Source: Syngnathus acus (taxonomy: Eukaryota; Chordata; Actinopteri; Syngnathiformes; Syngnathidae). Taken from it: 64,000 nt of DNA. Under the pieces are notes generated by a model. That model searched no databases. It saw nothing but the letters and a program-made list of their open reading frames with translations, and was not told the DNA's origin. A program made the position numbers and the translations under genes. This document shows, piece by piece, positions 30,976 to 43,688 of the stretch (positions within the stretch are counted from its first letter, which is position 1; every line of letters starts with the position of its first letter). The DNA lies in contig NC_051088.1 of NCBI RefSeq assembly GCF_901709675.1, positions 20,744,693 to 20,808,692 on the forward strand, given 5' to 3'.

Positions 30976-33900
30976 TCAGTTATTTATTCATTCATTTATT
31001 TATTTGTCTATCCATTTATTTATTTATTTATTTATTTATTTATTCATTTATTTATTGGTCTATCCATTTATTTATTTATGTATTTATTTACTCATTCATT
31101 TATTTATTCATTTATTTATTTGTCTATCCATGTATTTATTTATGTATTTATGTATTCATTTATTTATTCATTTATTTATTTGTCTATCCATGTATTTATT
31201 TATTTATGTATTTATTTATTTATGTGTTTGTTTGTTTATTTATTTGTCTATCTATTTATTTGGTTATTTATTTATTTATACATAAACATATGCTCTGTGG
31301 GCCAGATGAAAGAATATATAGCCCACGAGCCATACTTTGCCCACCACTGGTGTTACTGGAGAAGAATAAATGACAAGCAACTTGGACTCCTGAAATCAGT
31401 GGATTAGCATGTGAGATGAAGCCAGCAGCTAAAATTAATGGACAATGGAAGAAGCATAACTCTCTCTCAGATTAACTGCATTCGAATGAGGCCAGGTGAT
31501 GGCCATGATTTATGATTGTCGCGCTCCCCCCCACCCCCCCCCCCCCTCCTTAAATCTGCTTTTCTATCCTTAATGAGGATGGAGCAAGGGTAGGACACGC
31601 ATGCCTCGGCACAGGTGAGAACTCGGACAGGGTTTGAAACATCACTCCCATTACGAGGGTCGTGAACTCCTCCCAGCGGCGTCACCAAGCTGATTAAAGC
31701 AAATATCCCGTGTGTCACCACCGAGCCGTAAAAAGCAACGGGCGCCTTCTCACCTCGAAAGTGTCCGTCAAAGTATACAAAAGAAACATCTTTGCCCTTC
31801 TTCTTCCACTCAATTCGTGGGTTCTGGTCCCGCTCTGTGCGGAACATGCAGGACAGCACCGCATCTGAAATAGGCAGGTGATGAGATATTTATGGCACCA
31901 GTCACAGTAAAAAAAAATAAAATCTATTTAAAGCTGTATCTTTTCAAGGAAGCATCAAGTCGAGAAGGGCTAGAGATGGGCGGCCTCACCTGAGAACTCG
32001 TGCACCTCCACCTTTTGTTTGTTGGTTGATACGGTGACAGGAAGGGAGGGGCAACCTGGAGGTCGCAGAGAAGAGAACAAGGAGAGTTAACAAGGAGACA
32101 AACGGAGAGTGCACAATGCAATATTGCTCGTCATCCATTAGGGGGCAAGGTGAATTGGGTAATGTGCGCCACCTTGCCCGGCAACTGCACGAGGAGAATA
32201 CTTAATGCCGCTGTCGGCTAGTGTTGCTTTAGGGAGATGTGAAGGCGGGATTACTGTACTCCCTTGTCCACTTTAATCCGGCTGGGTTAAGGAGCAGCCG
32301 CCGGCCATATGTCTACTTAAGCGCAGGTTAGGATAAGGGCGCCCAACACCTCGCAAAGCTCAGTGCAGCATCTTGTCCAGATTAACTTGTTCAAAGGAAG
32401 GCGTTAGCATGACATTGGCCCCAAAGATGTTTGCTTTCTCCGCCACAGGGAAGGGAAGGAAGTAGCTGCAGGCTCTCCTCCGTGACGATTGATTGAGCAG
32501 TCCGATTATGGTCAATTTTACAGGTTGAATATGGGTGAAGGTGACCTGAAGGGGGAAGCTGGTTAGAAGAAGACATTAAAGTGCTGCTGCATGAAAGCTG
32601 CTGTCCCGTAGGTCAGCAAATTAAGGATGAGCCATGTGGTTTTTTTTTAAAAGTACATAAATATGAGATGAGCCTCAAGAGAACTTGCTTCGCATTAAGG
32701 CTTCTAAAAAAGTTTAATGTGATGCTGAAAAACTTGTCTATTTTTCACACAACCTTGGATCTCATTGGTTCTCGACATGACTCGTGCAGAAAACTCCCTC
32801 CTGTTCTAATTTCGACATGTCTCAGTTTCCTGAGCTACTTCCCGTGCACAGGCCCATTGTTGGGCATTTACCAAGTTTCACTGTGATCGGAAAGTCTGCA
32901 TAGACAAAGGGCAGTAAGTATGCATGCAAAGCAACAGCAGCCATGTTGGATTGGCTTTGTTTTTCCTTTTAGTATTGCGTGCACGTAAATAACACACACT
33001 CCAAATGCAGTCGGATGCGTGGGCTTGGACGCTTTGCCGTTGGACTCAATTTGCGCCACCCTCGCTTGTCAAACTTTCAATTAAGCGAATTAAAACTGCT
33101 CTCAGTGACTTCCTCTCCCCTCCCCTCACCGTGCAACGTGTCTACTCGCGGAAGTGTTAAAGGATTAGGATTGTAGCCACGACTCACGCACCCCTATGGC
33201 CTCGGAGAAGCATTGTCTCACCGAAGGAACAACCGAGGCGGGAGGGTGATACAATGAGATTAAACCGGGACGGGAATGAATGACAAAGAATAGCCGATTG
33301 GCCCTGAGAAGAGATGACACGATTTAATGGGGGGGGGGGGAACTGGAGGAGCATGAATAAAAACGGGATTGAAAGCGAGGGAGATCCACTCAGACAGGAG
33401 GACAATGAATGGGAGAATCTCTTGTCACAAAGCGAGGCACGGTCCTCCGCCGCCACCTTGAAGAGTGTCTCTTTGAGCACCGGCGGCCGAACTGACAACA
33501 TGCGTGTCGTAGAAAATGAAAATGAGCAAAGCGTTTGTGCCTGCGTGAGAGGTCTCACTTGCTTTGCACTCCGACAAACGCTGTCAGCTTCGATGGCCTC
33601 AATTAGCTACAATGGTGTTGAGGCGGACAACGAACACATTGCCTCCTTAAGCTTGGCTTATGCTTGACGCTTGTGTGTTCCACGTGGAAACGAGACGTGC
33701 GGAGCCTGGCCGGCGCCACTTTCGTAGTCTTTCGTAGTCTGCGCGGCTTGCGGCAAAGTGTAGTTGATATTGTCCCAGACGATAAGGAAGCAGTGAAGAG
33801 CGTCTACGGCAGGGGTGTCAAACTAATTTTTTTCACGGGCCGCATTGTAGTCATAGCTTCTTTCGGAGGGCCATTAAGACTGTCAACCCAAATAAATGTA

Positions 33901-35533
33901 TGAGCACCTCATATTATATACAGTAAAAGCTACAAAACAAACTGACAAATAACTCGTTTTCAAATCATACGAGTAAAAACGGGTCAAATATTTAAAAAAA
34001 AAAAAGATATTTAAAGTGAAGACAATTTGCAATTCTAGTCATGACACACGAATTTGATGCACAATTTGTCTTCGCGGGCCACATAAAATGATGTGGTGGG
34101 CCGTATCTGGCCCCCGGGCCTTGGGTTTGACACCTGTGGTCTACAGCATACATTTAGCATAAATAAATGGAAACAGTAGAAAACTGTTGTTTATAACAGT
34201 TCTTGCTCGTTCGTCATGATATCCGCACGGGAGCTTCCGCTTCAGTCACCAGTGTAATTGCTAACATGATAATCCTTTATTAGAAGACCAACACGGACGG
34301 CTAGCTTTGATGTAAACAAGCCAGAGCCTGGAATTTGAGGTTTTCTGAAGAGTTTTCCTTTCTCGAAGTTCTTCCTCACTTCAGAACAACGGCCCTCTGG
34401 TGGCACCAGGTATGACGCCGGTGGGCCAATAGGCCCGTTGCGCCTTTGAAGGCATCAACCGAGCACTGCGACAGCTCAGACTCGCTGAGGGACAACCTCC
34501 CTGCCTGCCTGAGCAAAAAATAGAAAGATGGCACGCTCGCTGCTTGGCACACAGCTTTAGCCTCATTACCGGAGTGTTAGAGACGGGCCAGGGTGTTGCC
34601 AGTACTGTGGCGGGGTCAAAAGCATGGCACAGTAATAATTAAGGCACTTATTCAAATGAGCAGGGAACATGTGGAAACGAAGGGAGGAGGTGGATCCACA
34701 GGAAACGTCCTGCCTGGCTGTGTAATAAAGATAACGAACAGTACACGGGGGTCAGGGGGGAAACAGGGACAGGAGAGCGTGCCTTGAACAAAGCCCCTCT
34801 GTAACCAAGTGAGCAACAGCTGGCAGAGTGTGTGTGGGGGGGGGGGGGGGGGGGGTGCTACGAAGACCCACCCCTAACACTTCCTGCTTGACTCCAGCTA
34901 CAATGCAACCTGCGTCAGCGTGAGTGGAGAGCGAGATGATGAGTGAGTTCTGCCGGGTTGCAAACACACGAATACACACACACACGCGTGCGTGCACATA
35001 CTCATTCACTCCCACCCCTGAACTCCTGACCTGACAGGTGGCAAAATAAGGACCTTAAAAATGTGCATCACTCATAGCAATGTCTCATCACATCCATGTC
35101 AATGCCACATTGCCACTTCCCTCACGCTGCCTTCCCTGGTGTGTGTCAGATTTCTTGTTGACATGTTTTGTCCCCCTAACACGCACGCAGGCACACGCCA
35201 CACGTTATTTTCCAAAATCAGCTTGAAGCCTCTGGAGCCAATCTAACTGACCTCATCCAACAAGGCAGGTGGGCATACCCCACCGCAAAACTGCCCACGC
35301 ACTCGGGGTGCCAAAGTTGAAGGAAAGCTGCCCTTGGCCGCAGCCTCCACAACTTGAGCGCAGAATGTGACTAGCCTGTGGAATCAAAGATTTCTCGCGT
35401 GCATTTTTTTTTTTTTGACAGAACACACCAAGCGCAGATCGGAATAGTCTTGAGGAAAAAGAATACTTTCAATGGCCCACTTACATTGCATGATTAAAAT
35501 AACAATCGCCACACATAGGGACGTCTCCTCCAT
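27443..35533 (-). CDS. jam2: Junctional adhesion molecule 2 (jam2, probably jam2a)
   Basis: A type I membrane protein of tight junctions and cell-cell contacts; it binds JAM2/JAM3 in trans and has a known role in fish myoblast fusion. Coding exons in order of transcription: 35533-35485, 32055-31990, 31864-31754, 30820-30671, 30594-30407, 30245-30143, 29866-29759, 29593-29581, 28217-28184, 27475-27443. All are phase-consistent, giving 284 residues (human 298). Domains: signal peptide about 1-16; V-type Ig with Cys44 and Cys104; C2-type Ig with Cys149 and Cys203; membrane helix about 227-250; short basic tail. The C-terminus DFKHTQSFML is a PDZ ligand like human JAM2. N-glycosylation sequons occur in ETNIT, NATY and DVNIT. 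It is convergent with atp5pf, as in human. The a/b ohnologue choice is inferred from linkage to appa. Confidence 0.93.
27865..27945 (-). repeat. Fragment of tRNA-derived fish repeat
   Basis: The sequence CGCGGGCATGCTGGAGCTTA and the following AGCTGTCTTCGAGCAGCAGG match the 3' part of the same dispersed family seen at 49657-49900. It abuts a poly-C run (about 27939-27955). The piece is truncated and diverged. Confidence 0.65.
29581..29593 (-). CDS. jam2: jam2 microexon (13 nt)
   Basis: A predicted 13-nt exon encoding part of the juxtamembrane tail (Arg-His-Arg-Gly-Arg across the junctions). It is needed to join the membrane exon (ending in phase 1) to the 34-nt exon (starting in phase 2). The acceptor is CAGCAG and the donor GTAAGA. 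A 16-nt version using the upstream CAG is equally in phase. It is too short for open-frame detection, and transcript support would be decisive. Confidence 0.55.
30894..31290. repeat. (TCTA)n microsatellite grading into degenerate (TTTA)n
   Basis: About 20 TATC/TCTA units (30894-30974) followed by roughly 300 bp of TTTAT-type degenerate repeats in jam2 intron 3. The long open frames of Ile/Tyr/Leu/Phe on the plus strand are artefacts of this tract. Confidence 0.95.
33810..34138 (+). mobile_element. hAT-like MITE, copy 2
   Basis: A 329-bp element with ends CAGGGGTGTCAAA and TTTGACACCTGTG. The 8-bp flanks, GTCTACGG (33802-33809) and GTCTACAG (34139-34146), differ at one base. It is nearly colinear with copy 3 in inverted orientation and shares the AAGTGAAGACAATTTGCAAT segment. 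No transposase is encoded. Confidence 0.9.
34390..34403 (-). promoter_or_regulatory. CTCF-like motif in jam2 intron 1
   Basis: On the minus strand CCACCAGAGGGCCG fits the vertebrate CTCF core with one mismatch. It lies about 1.1 kb downstream of the jam2 start codon. Confidence 0.35.
35485..35533 (-). CDS. jam2: jam2 exon 1 (signal peptide)
   Basis: Encodes MEETSLCVAIVILIMQ, a short acidic start followed by a hydrophobic core, then a GTAAGT donor in phase 1 that joins to the Ig exon at 32055. The start is supported by the CpG-rich upstream region and by correct phase. The frame was too short for open-frame listing on its own. Confidence 0.8.
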
Positions 35534-35960
35534 GGTCGTCCACAACTGTGGCTGAGTCCTTTCTTTTCGCGACGGAGCGACGAGGCGGATCCGGAGCCTC
35601 AGTTTTCTTCTCGCACTTATTCACAACTCTCCGATAATTCATCCAGCTTCCAGGGGCAACACCTCTCTGCCTATGAGGGTGCGGGGGACAACGACCGGAC
35701 CCGCCGTCCAGCGTCACGCGGCGCGGTCGTTCGATAGACGAGCGCGGCGCGCCTACGCGGAGCTTCTGGTGACGCGATGCCGGCGTCCTGGTCAGCGCAG
35801 AACGGCGTGAGAGCAAAGACGCGGGTTAATCAATGTATGTCCTCTCTCGTCTATCGTTTAAGGTGGAGATGAGGATGGAGGTGGCGGGGACGGGGCGGGG
35901 TGGGGTGGCGCTTACTGAACGCGAGCAGAGGCGAGAGCGCAACGCCGTGTCCAAGACGCG
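35534..35960 (-). promoter_or_regulatory. jam2: jam2 CpG-rich promoter and 5'UTR
   Basis: A dense run of CG dinucleotides and G/C-box sequences (GGGGACGGGGCGGGGTGGGG near 35884-35903), immediately upstream of the jam2 start codon. This is the strongest CpG-island-like segment of the window. Confidence 0.6.
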
Positions 35961-38900
35961 CACTGCAATGCCAAGTGGACACAGCATAGACTGGGCATGA
36001 CCACATTGACATGAACCAGGCATTCTCGTTAAATCGGACCAACAATTGAAACAATAAAAATCATCTTTCTCGGAGTCTTCCACTGACGTGAAAGCTGACA
36101 TGTTGTGCGTTTCTCCCCATTTATTTTTGTGTATAGTTTAAGATGGGGGAAAAAAAGGCATAATGTTCTATTCAGTGCCATAAAGATGAATGAAAACGAG
36201 GCAGATGTTGAGACAGTTGAATAGAAGCAGGTTGAGAGCACCAAAGCAAAACATGAGGACTTGGGAGGCACCGCTTTTCCAAGAGTACACAGAGCAGAAA
36301 AGATCACTACTTGAGGATCCTGAGGCTTAAAGCAAGTCTGAGCCAAAGTCAATGCGTGGGGAGAGATGTGTCAAAATTATTCCCACAAATACATCTGAAA
36401 TCTTCAAGTTTTTCAGATCTACAAGAAAGAAGCAAAGGTGCTGGCTATAGTATCATTTTTGATCCTACGGTTTGCCCTCATAATTCTTGACAATCTTTAA
36501 TGGAGATTATTATTATTTATTTTGTATTCATATATTAAAAAGTATACAAACAATTTATTTCTTTTGTATATTATTATTATTTAAAAGTATCCAAACAATG
36601 ATGAATAAGGACAACAAACTCCTTGAGGAAAATCCAACAGAGTAGGAGAGGTCATGTGCACGGTACATCAAGTGGGAGAATAGGACAGAAGTGAGCATAG
36701 CACCAGTGGAATCAGCAACATGAGTAACAGGCACAAATAAGCCAGACACACCAGATTGTCCTCAGCATGTGGATTCAATCATCTCCAGCAATGGCGACAT
36801 AAAATGGAGGACAAACAAAGACAGTTAAGTTGCACCAATACAATATTACATCATCTTCAAACAAGCATGAAGTTATAGAAAGGAGTGATTCAGCCACGTC
36901 TCTTATTTGGGACCCTAGACAAAAAGAAATTGGGAGGAATACACAACATTTCTGCAACCAAGGATAAAAATAACACTTATTATAGTAGGCTAGTTTTGCA
37001 GGCTTGTTGTTGTTGTTGTGGTAAGGTGAAGAAATAGCTGAAAGCAATCAAGTGAAGCTCACATTAAATTACGCCTTCTTGCTATCTCTGTCATGATCGG
37101 AATGGAGCAGGGCGACCAAATGCAGCTTGGACTAGGGTTGATTAAAGAACCCAACAGACAAACTATAGATGCTCGACTAGGGACGTGAAGAACTGAGCTG
37201 AACAGACTGGAACCTAGACACAAGAAGACATGAGACGAGAACAATCCGAGCGGGAGTGACACGCAGACAGGACTTAAATACATGACAGGTAACGAGAAGC
37301 AGGTGACGGCGATGACATCGTTTGTGAGCACAGGAGGGGAGGGGCGAGCACGGACACGCAAACCAAAACTATGACATTAAAACAAGGAAACAAACTGTGA
37401 CAGATCTTGACAATCTCAGAGTCTGACTGTGTTTTGTTTTGGTTTTAAAAGCAGGTTTGAGACCCACTTTTTTAATTGTGCATTCAACTATTTATTGGTT
37501 TGTTTATCTTTCATTTGATTGTGTATTTATAGTGTATTTCATCTTTATGCTGCTTTTTGTACTTTTAGGTATTGTATTTAAATCATTGTAGTCTTCACAG
37601 ATTTTTTTTTCTGTAGTTTTACATTTTTTAAAGATTATTTTGCTGTTGGTGAGTATTGCAGTAGGAATTGCAAAGGGTGCGGCCATGGTCCTGCCCTTTG
37701 GCTCTGTATCGGTGTCCTGGGGCTGCGGTCTGTTGGCTACTCTTTGTGCAGATGGCTCCTTATGTTGGTGTTTCCTCACTCTGTGTCAGGCTGCACGGCA
37801 TAGGGTCACTGATTCATTCTTTTTAACCTGTGCATGTTTACAGTAGGTGGGGGGTTTGTTCACAAAGCAGTTAGAGTTACATTTTTGTCTGAGAATTGGT
37901 TTGTAAAAAAAAAAAAAAAGTCCCAACTTCTTTGGAATTGTGGTTAGTCTTTGAGATACTCGTGTGTTTATCCATGGAGGTGTTGTTGGATATTTTTGGA
38001 TTCATGTTATTCTTTTATTAGTTTTCACTGCAGTATTTGCATTTATTTCTCTCTCTTTCTGCCTCTGTGCAATATTGTCTTTATTACCCTTGCCCACTCC
38101 TGATGTGGTGTCATTCTATCACAAATCATCTCAGGCCTGGCAGATAAATGCTCTAACGGTAAATTACCATAAGTTGAACTACATCAAGGTTGACTGGATG
38201 AGTGGAGTACAGTAACATGGCGACTCCTTCCAATCTGACCAACTGGGTGCATTGGCTTTGCAACAGGGAACAGGACAAAGGAGCAAGTGCATAAGAGAAC
38301 ACATCAGTGAGTCATGTATGAGCTGCAGTGTGGCACGTGCGTGTGTTGGACCGATTGATTTGGTGAGTGAGGGTTCGAAACAGCTGCAAAGTGGACATTT
38401 CATGCCCAGCCCACTTCCTGAGAATTTTGTGCTTATAAGATTGTGAAAAAGATGATGCAGGAGTTGAAAATGTTGCGGCAACCTGAGCAAAGACTTTCAG
38501 CTGTCTGCTGCTTTCCATGAAGCTCAAATATCAAAAGGGGATTTGGGAAGTGATGAAAAGTTTGGAATCATACATGAAGCCAGATTTTCTTCACTTGCCA
38601 GTTGTCCACCAGCGCCTGCACTCTCACACATGGCTGACCTCAGAGAAATCAACTCCACAACTCATGTCTCAATTATGAGTAGCAGCCGTATTATGTCATA
38701 ACGACATACTGTATGTATGGAAAAACGCCGCTAGTGCATAAAAAAAAAATTGTAAACGCCAACTTTTTGTGTTTTGTGATGGCGTATGCTTATGCAACTG
38801 TACAAACGAGTTAGTTTGTAATCTCAAATTGCACTTTCATATTGTAAACTGAGAACCACATGGAAAGTTTTCTTTGTTCTTTTGCCTTGAACCTTCTTTT

Positions 38901-39480
38901 AAAACAACAACAAAACATACAATCATGACTCTGTAGGATCAGCGTTGGCAAAAATATCCTCTGGTGGGGACTCCTTCATATTCAGCGTGTTAAGTTATGA
39001 AATGTGTTTTGTGAGGTCATGACAACCTTGACTACCAATCTAATCACTTTTTCTGCGCACGGATGCCAGATATAATAAAACTGCCCGAGATGTTGCTTTT
39101 ACAAGAACGTTGGGAGGAGGGTAGGGGGGGGATTGATGACGGGATAAAAATTAAAAATAGATACAAGTTGGGTTTTTTTTCTGATGAAACTCTTGGCAGA
39201 AAAGCTAATGAGTTGATCCTCCATACTGCCACTCGACATATACATTATTAACAAGTGAAAGTGTACAAAGCTGACAGAAAGCAGGAGTGTTGAGCATCAT
39301 GTGTCAGAGGCGACAGCCGTCGGGCTGACAAGTGACGTACACGACAGCTGCCAACCAGACAATCTCGCTGCAAACACTCTGCGTTTGTTGTCGCAAATTG
39401 CTCAAGCACACGTGCGGAACACACACTCCCAATAGTTCCAACACCATCCGCTCAACAACAAGACCATTGATTTGATTTCA
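35961..39480. other. Intergenic region between jam2 and mrpl39
   Basis: About 3.5 kb with no supported gene. It contains a solo LTR (37089-37412) and AT-rich sequence. In human the MIR155 host gene lies near this neighbourhood on the other side of MRPL39; I looked for the miR-155 mature sequence on both strands and did not find it. Confidence 0.65.
37089..37412 (-). mobile_element. Solo LTR of an LTR retrotransposon
   Basis: A 324-bp segment with TG...CA ends inside a short inverted repeat (TGTCATGATC at the left, GATCTTGACA at the right). It is flanked by a perfect 5-bp target duplication, ATCTC, at 37084-37088 and 37413-37417. Read on the minus strand it contains a TATA-like TATTTAAG. No internal gag or pol sequence adjoins it, so it is a solo LTR left by recombination. 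A 5-bp duplication suits Ty3/gypsy-type integration. Confidence 0.8.
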
Positions 39481-39523
39481 TTGAAAACAAGCGGAGCTTA
39501 TTCAGCACTTTGTTTTGTCAATT

Positions 39524-39529
39524 TTTATT
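39524..39529 (-). terminator. mrpl39 polyadenylation signal
   Basis: AATAAA on the minus strand, about 37 bp after the mrpl39 stop codon. Confidence 0.75.
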
Positions 39530-39565
39530 GTTCAGACAATACATGGCGAGTGTAGAATTCAGATG

Positions 39566-42500
39566 TTACTGGTTGCTTAATTGTGGAGCGGGAGCAACAA
39601 CAGGGGGCGGAGTCGCTTCCGGAGGCGGCTGCACCTCCACCTGTGGGCCGAAAACAGGATATTTTTGGTCTTTTTAATCTTTTGCTTCAAACTGTTGTAT
39701 ACGATAAATCTATACTGTCAATTGTAATTATCAAAAGGTGACATAATAGACTTTCCGTTGTATGACATCAGGTTTACGTGGAACTCAAACAAAATGACAA
39801 TGTGCCATATAAACACTTCAACTAAAATAAACAAGTCTTATGCAAAAGAAATTGACATCTCCTGGGGTAGAGCAGACGTATATTTCCAACATAATTCGTT
39901 TGTGGGGCCCGATCCGAAGTTAGCGGCATGCTAGCTAGCTGGTAACAAAAGATGTACTCTCCGTTTGCATGAAATAGAAGCACCCCTCCAGAGTGAATGA
40001 TTTGAACCAGCGTGAAGAGTTGATGTCAAGTATGACTAAATTCTTTATCATTTGTGTATTTGGACAGACAAAATGATTAACACACTAGCGTCCCGTCTTG
40101 GAAAAAGAAATGACATCAATCGCATCGCATCCTTCAGCAAGGCGGCTTCAGTTTATAGCTCCGCTCGTGATTGTGAGAGTGATGCTCTGGGACAAAAGGG
40201 ACACGCTAACATTGCAAGCTGGGTGAAATGACGTCCTCCAAAGCCATAAAACAGAGCGGCGGTTCTCCATGCTAATCCCGTGCGTGTCAGAACTCCACCA
40301 AGAACTGATCCACATATCATTTACTTTTGACGTTCATCCAACTCCATACGCTTGTCGTTAACAAAGCGCAGTTTCAATTCCCCAAATAACAGTGGCCCCG
40401 TGAAAAGGAAATGTAGGCCGCCGAGCATAGTATGTCATCGGCTGCCAAATCAAGTGTGCCTATTAATGAGTAGTCTTTTCCCTGCACTGGACAGTCAGCC
40501 AGTGAAGCACAGGGAATGCCAGAAAGGCTGCAGCAGCAGCAGCAGCAGAATATATTCTGCCTAGATGGCTCCATCCAAAATTAACTCAGCCTAATTTAAA
40601 TAGCAAAGATTTATGCATCTTCAGTTAGAATCGACTTGTGTCGCGATGCACCTCGTGGAGTGTCTGGAGAGATTTAAAAATAGTTTTTTTTTTACTGGCT
40701 CCTTCATTGGTGTGTTTGATGTTAACTTCAGAAAGAGGCGGTTTGTCCTTCATGCAAAGCATGAGAGTCCTTTCCCAGCCTGTGCCAGAAACGTAAATGC
40801 AAAGCCATAAAAAAAAAGATGACGTTAAATCCTAACCTCTGGCTACAGTGTGAAATCTGGAGGGATGAGGGGCATCCAGGGTAAAGGGCCTGGCTGGATT
40901 TAGAACAAGCGCTAATTTGGACAAGCATCAAGCATGGAGACCCGAGCGCTGCCTCGCAAGTAACGTCCCTGCCTGAGTTGGCAGCTTTGCTTTCGCTTTG
41001 ATGTTTTCTCTGTTGGATGTGCGTGTGAAACGGGAATGTTTGCTCTCACCAGTTTCTCTGCCCGCTGCCTCAGTTTCCTCCAGACTGTGTGGTGGGCCTG
41101 CGCGAACGAGACAACGTGACGAGCACTCACATGGACACAAAATTCTTGGCAATCGCACTTGACAGTTAACATATCTGAGAGCAACATCTCACTCGTAGCC
41201 ATCTGCTAAACTCAAAATCACAGTTTTCCCTTGTGTTCTTTACATTTGCAATTGCAAAATGATAAAAGCAGCATCCATCCTACCTCCAGCTGCATAGGCA
41301 GTGAGAGGCCCTGTGCTCGCCGATGGAGGCCCCAGCGCCCTGCTCCCAGGCTGTGGAGCGCTGTCACCTCGTACTGGAAGCACAGACCTGTTCGGGCCAC
41401 TAGGGGGCCCCCGCTCAAAAGGACATGGTCCCCACATCTAGAGAGTAGACAGACAGAGTCACCTTGAGCTTGTCATTTTTCATTGTTTCTGACCAAAACA
41501 GCAGTTTGTAGTATTTTAGTTTTAAATGGCAATAATAATGAATCGTTTGTAACAAGCATCAAGTTCAGCAGTCAACGTTGGTATACGTGTTCTTTATTTA
41601 GGTATTTCTTTGCTGTCTATGAATTAATTAATATTTCGTGTTGACATTGTCTGCGGCAGAAAATAGTGCAGTTTTATTATATTGACTGCTATCAGTAATA
41701 TTCTATTAATATTCATTTTTCTATTTATTTTCATTTCCACTTTTACATTTTAAGTACGTTTTAGTACGATGTACTATGCACACGCACGCGCGCAAGCATT
41801 GTATAATAAGCTAACGACAGCTAATTAATGAGTTTTTGTTTACGACTCAATCCCTCTCAACCCAGGCCAACCACAGGTTATGTAACATTGATTGTGTTAT
41901 TGACTTTACTGAGCGTCGTCTGTTTTTGTGTTGTTGTTGTTTAGTCTTCAATATTCGTTTCATGTCTTGAATGTAATCACAGATGTGATTTAGTTTCTTA
42001 CACGACTGGCTATTTATACAGTATGTAGATGCAGCTTCATATAAATCTGTACAAAGAGAATTCAGTCTGTAAATACAACCATGCTCTGGTGTGTATGCAA
42101 TGTCACCTGTAAAGTGTCACTGTCCCTTTGGGATTCTGGGCTGCCCTCTGCTCTACCGCTTCTTGCTGACACCTGAAATGGCGAGATAAATTGTGTAATT
42201 GACCTCAAAAGTAACAAAATTGAGCGACATCATCGTCTGATCCATTTACCTGCTGTGTGAGAAGACTTCAAGTGCCAGAGAGGGGACCACCTCCAGAGGC
42301 TCCCAGGGAAAGTCCTGGAAGATGAGCTGCTGAGCCCCTCTTGTCAGAGAACGCAATGACTCCTAGAGCACAAGCACAGGCATGTGAGATCCTGGGAGTT
42401 CCGAAGCGCAAAGGCGAATACACCAAAGGCATGAAACCTCATTGGGAGTCCAAGAGTCCAGCTGAGGGTCCAGGACAAAGTCACAAAGAAAAGCCCCTGA

Positions 42501-43688
42501 TGTAACTGCGGGGGAATTTATGAGTGAAACAAGCTGCAGGACAAATCCAGATGAGCTCAAATATAAACAACCACTGAGCGGCGAACGTTTGCAACTGTGA
42601 ATGGCTTTCGTGTTTTGAGCCACTTACACTTTTATACGAGTTCAAAAATAACATTTGCGACCTTTCAAACACTTCGCCCCTCAGTGGGTTTAAAGCAGCA
42701 TACCTGGCACCTCTGGTGTGCAGAGCAACTCCACAGACAATTGGTCCTTGAACGCCATCTCCAGCACCTGACCGAGAAGGGCCGCACAGGAACGCCAATA
42801 TGCCTGTCGATGGGGAAAAGGGCATAGGTTGGCTAATTTTTAGGAGCAGTGAAGACTTCTAGTGGCACATGCAAATCGACTCAATTTGGGCAAGATAATG
42901 TCTCCTTTAAATAGAAATGACTTCCACAGTTCACCTGGTTGACCAACGTGGGGTCGCTGTCTTTGAATGTGAGCAACGTAAGCGTGCAGGAGTGAGTGAG
43001 CGGCTGGTGGAGAGGCCAAGGTTCGCCATCCACGAGGGCCAAAGCAGAGTTGGTCACGTGATGCTCTGTCAGGTCTGCACGACATACAGGAGTTTTTTTT
43101 TTCACAGTCTATGCATGCAAAAGAGAACAACAGTCCTTTTAACTCACGCCTGGCACAGCTCAGCGGCGTGGACATTCCTCTGTTCATGATGAGCAGAGTA
43201 CCATCAAGCCCCGGCCCCTGCATGGACACCTCGATCTTCTCCACACGGGGGTAGAGAGCCCGCTGCCGGGCCTGTTCTCTGGAGAAGACTGCATTGCGGT
43301 GGCTGAGAGCCTCGACACGCACTGCTGCTGCGGCAGTCGACCTGAAACCTGCGAAGATCCAAAAAATGACAGGTGCTGGAATGAACAGATGTATACATCA
43401 ATTAGAAGACACCTCACCAACTTTAATATACTATTGGAATTGGGACAGAACAAAGTCGTAATTTGAGGACCCTTGATTACTAATACCTGATATAGAAAAA
43501 TATTTTCTTAATAATTGCTGTTTATGCTAAGAATACTCTTGATGAAGGTTGAATTTATTTGGGGTGCATCGGTATGCTTTTACATCTTTCTACCAACTAC
43601 TTATTCATTTCTATTAATGCGACTTGTCATTTCTAGTAGTTTGCAACTTACGGCGTTGGATTCGCTGGCATACAGTCTTAATCAGCAT
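39566..43688 (-). CDS. mrpl39: Mitochondrial ribosomal protein L39
   Basis: A protein of the large mitochondrial ribosomal subunit (mL39), related in its N-terminal half to threonyl-tRNA synthetase TGS/editing-type domains. Coding exons in order: 43688-43652, 43348-43148, 43074-42935, 42803-42704, 42505-42438, 42362-42250, 42172-42107, 41437-41284, 39640-39566. All are GT-AG and in phase, giving 317 residues (human 338). The start MLIKTVCQRIQRRF followed by Arg/Ser/Ala-rich sequence is a typical mitochondrial presequence. Recognisable blocks are REQARQRALYPRVEKIEV, SALALVDGEPWPLHQPLTHS, TFKDSDPTLVNQAYWRSCAA and TGLCFQYEVTALHSL. The C-terminus is short and Pro-rich. In human, MRPL39 also neighbours JAM2, but as I recall on the opposite relative strand. 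Confidence 0.94.
39641..41283 (-). other. mrpl39 last intron (1.6 kb)
   Basis: Separates the penultimate and last coding exons. It contains a (CAG)n run of seven units at about 40529-40549 and no other coding signal. Confidence 0.75.
43652..43688 (-). CDS. mrpl39: mrpl39 exon 1 (mitochondrial presequence)
   Basis: A 37-nt exon coding MLIKTVCQRIQR plus one base, with a GTAAGT donor. It joins in phase to the exon at 43348, continuing as Arg-Phe-Arg-Ser-Thr-Ala. The basic, acid-free sequence supports a mitochondrial targeting role and the choice of start codon. Confidence 0.8.

Larger units (their letters stand above)
32056..35484 (-). other. jam2 intron 1 (3.4 kb)
   Basis: Separates the signal-peptide exon from the first Ig exon. 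It contains MITE copy 2 (33810-34138), a CTCF-like motif (34390-34403, minus strand) and a long G run (about 34837-34855). No additional coding exon was seen. Confidence 0.75.

Noticed and set aside
30815-31407. Long plus-strand frames rich in Ile, Tyr, Leu and Phe
   Set aside because: They are translations of the TCTA/TTTA repeat tract in a jam2 intron.
33184-33667. Opposed open frames of about 120 codons in jam2 intron 1
   Set aside because: No similarity recognised and no matching splice sites.
40529-40549. (CAG)7 run as a disease-type coding repeat
   Set aside because: It lies in the last intron of mrpl39, is short, and is not translated.
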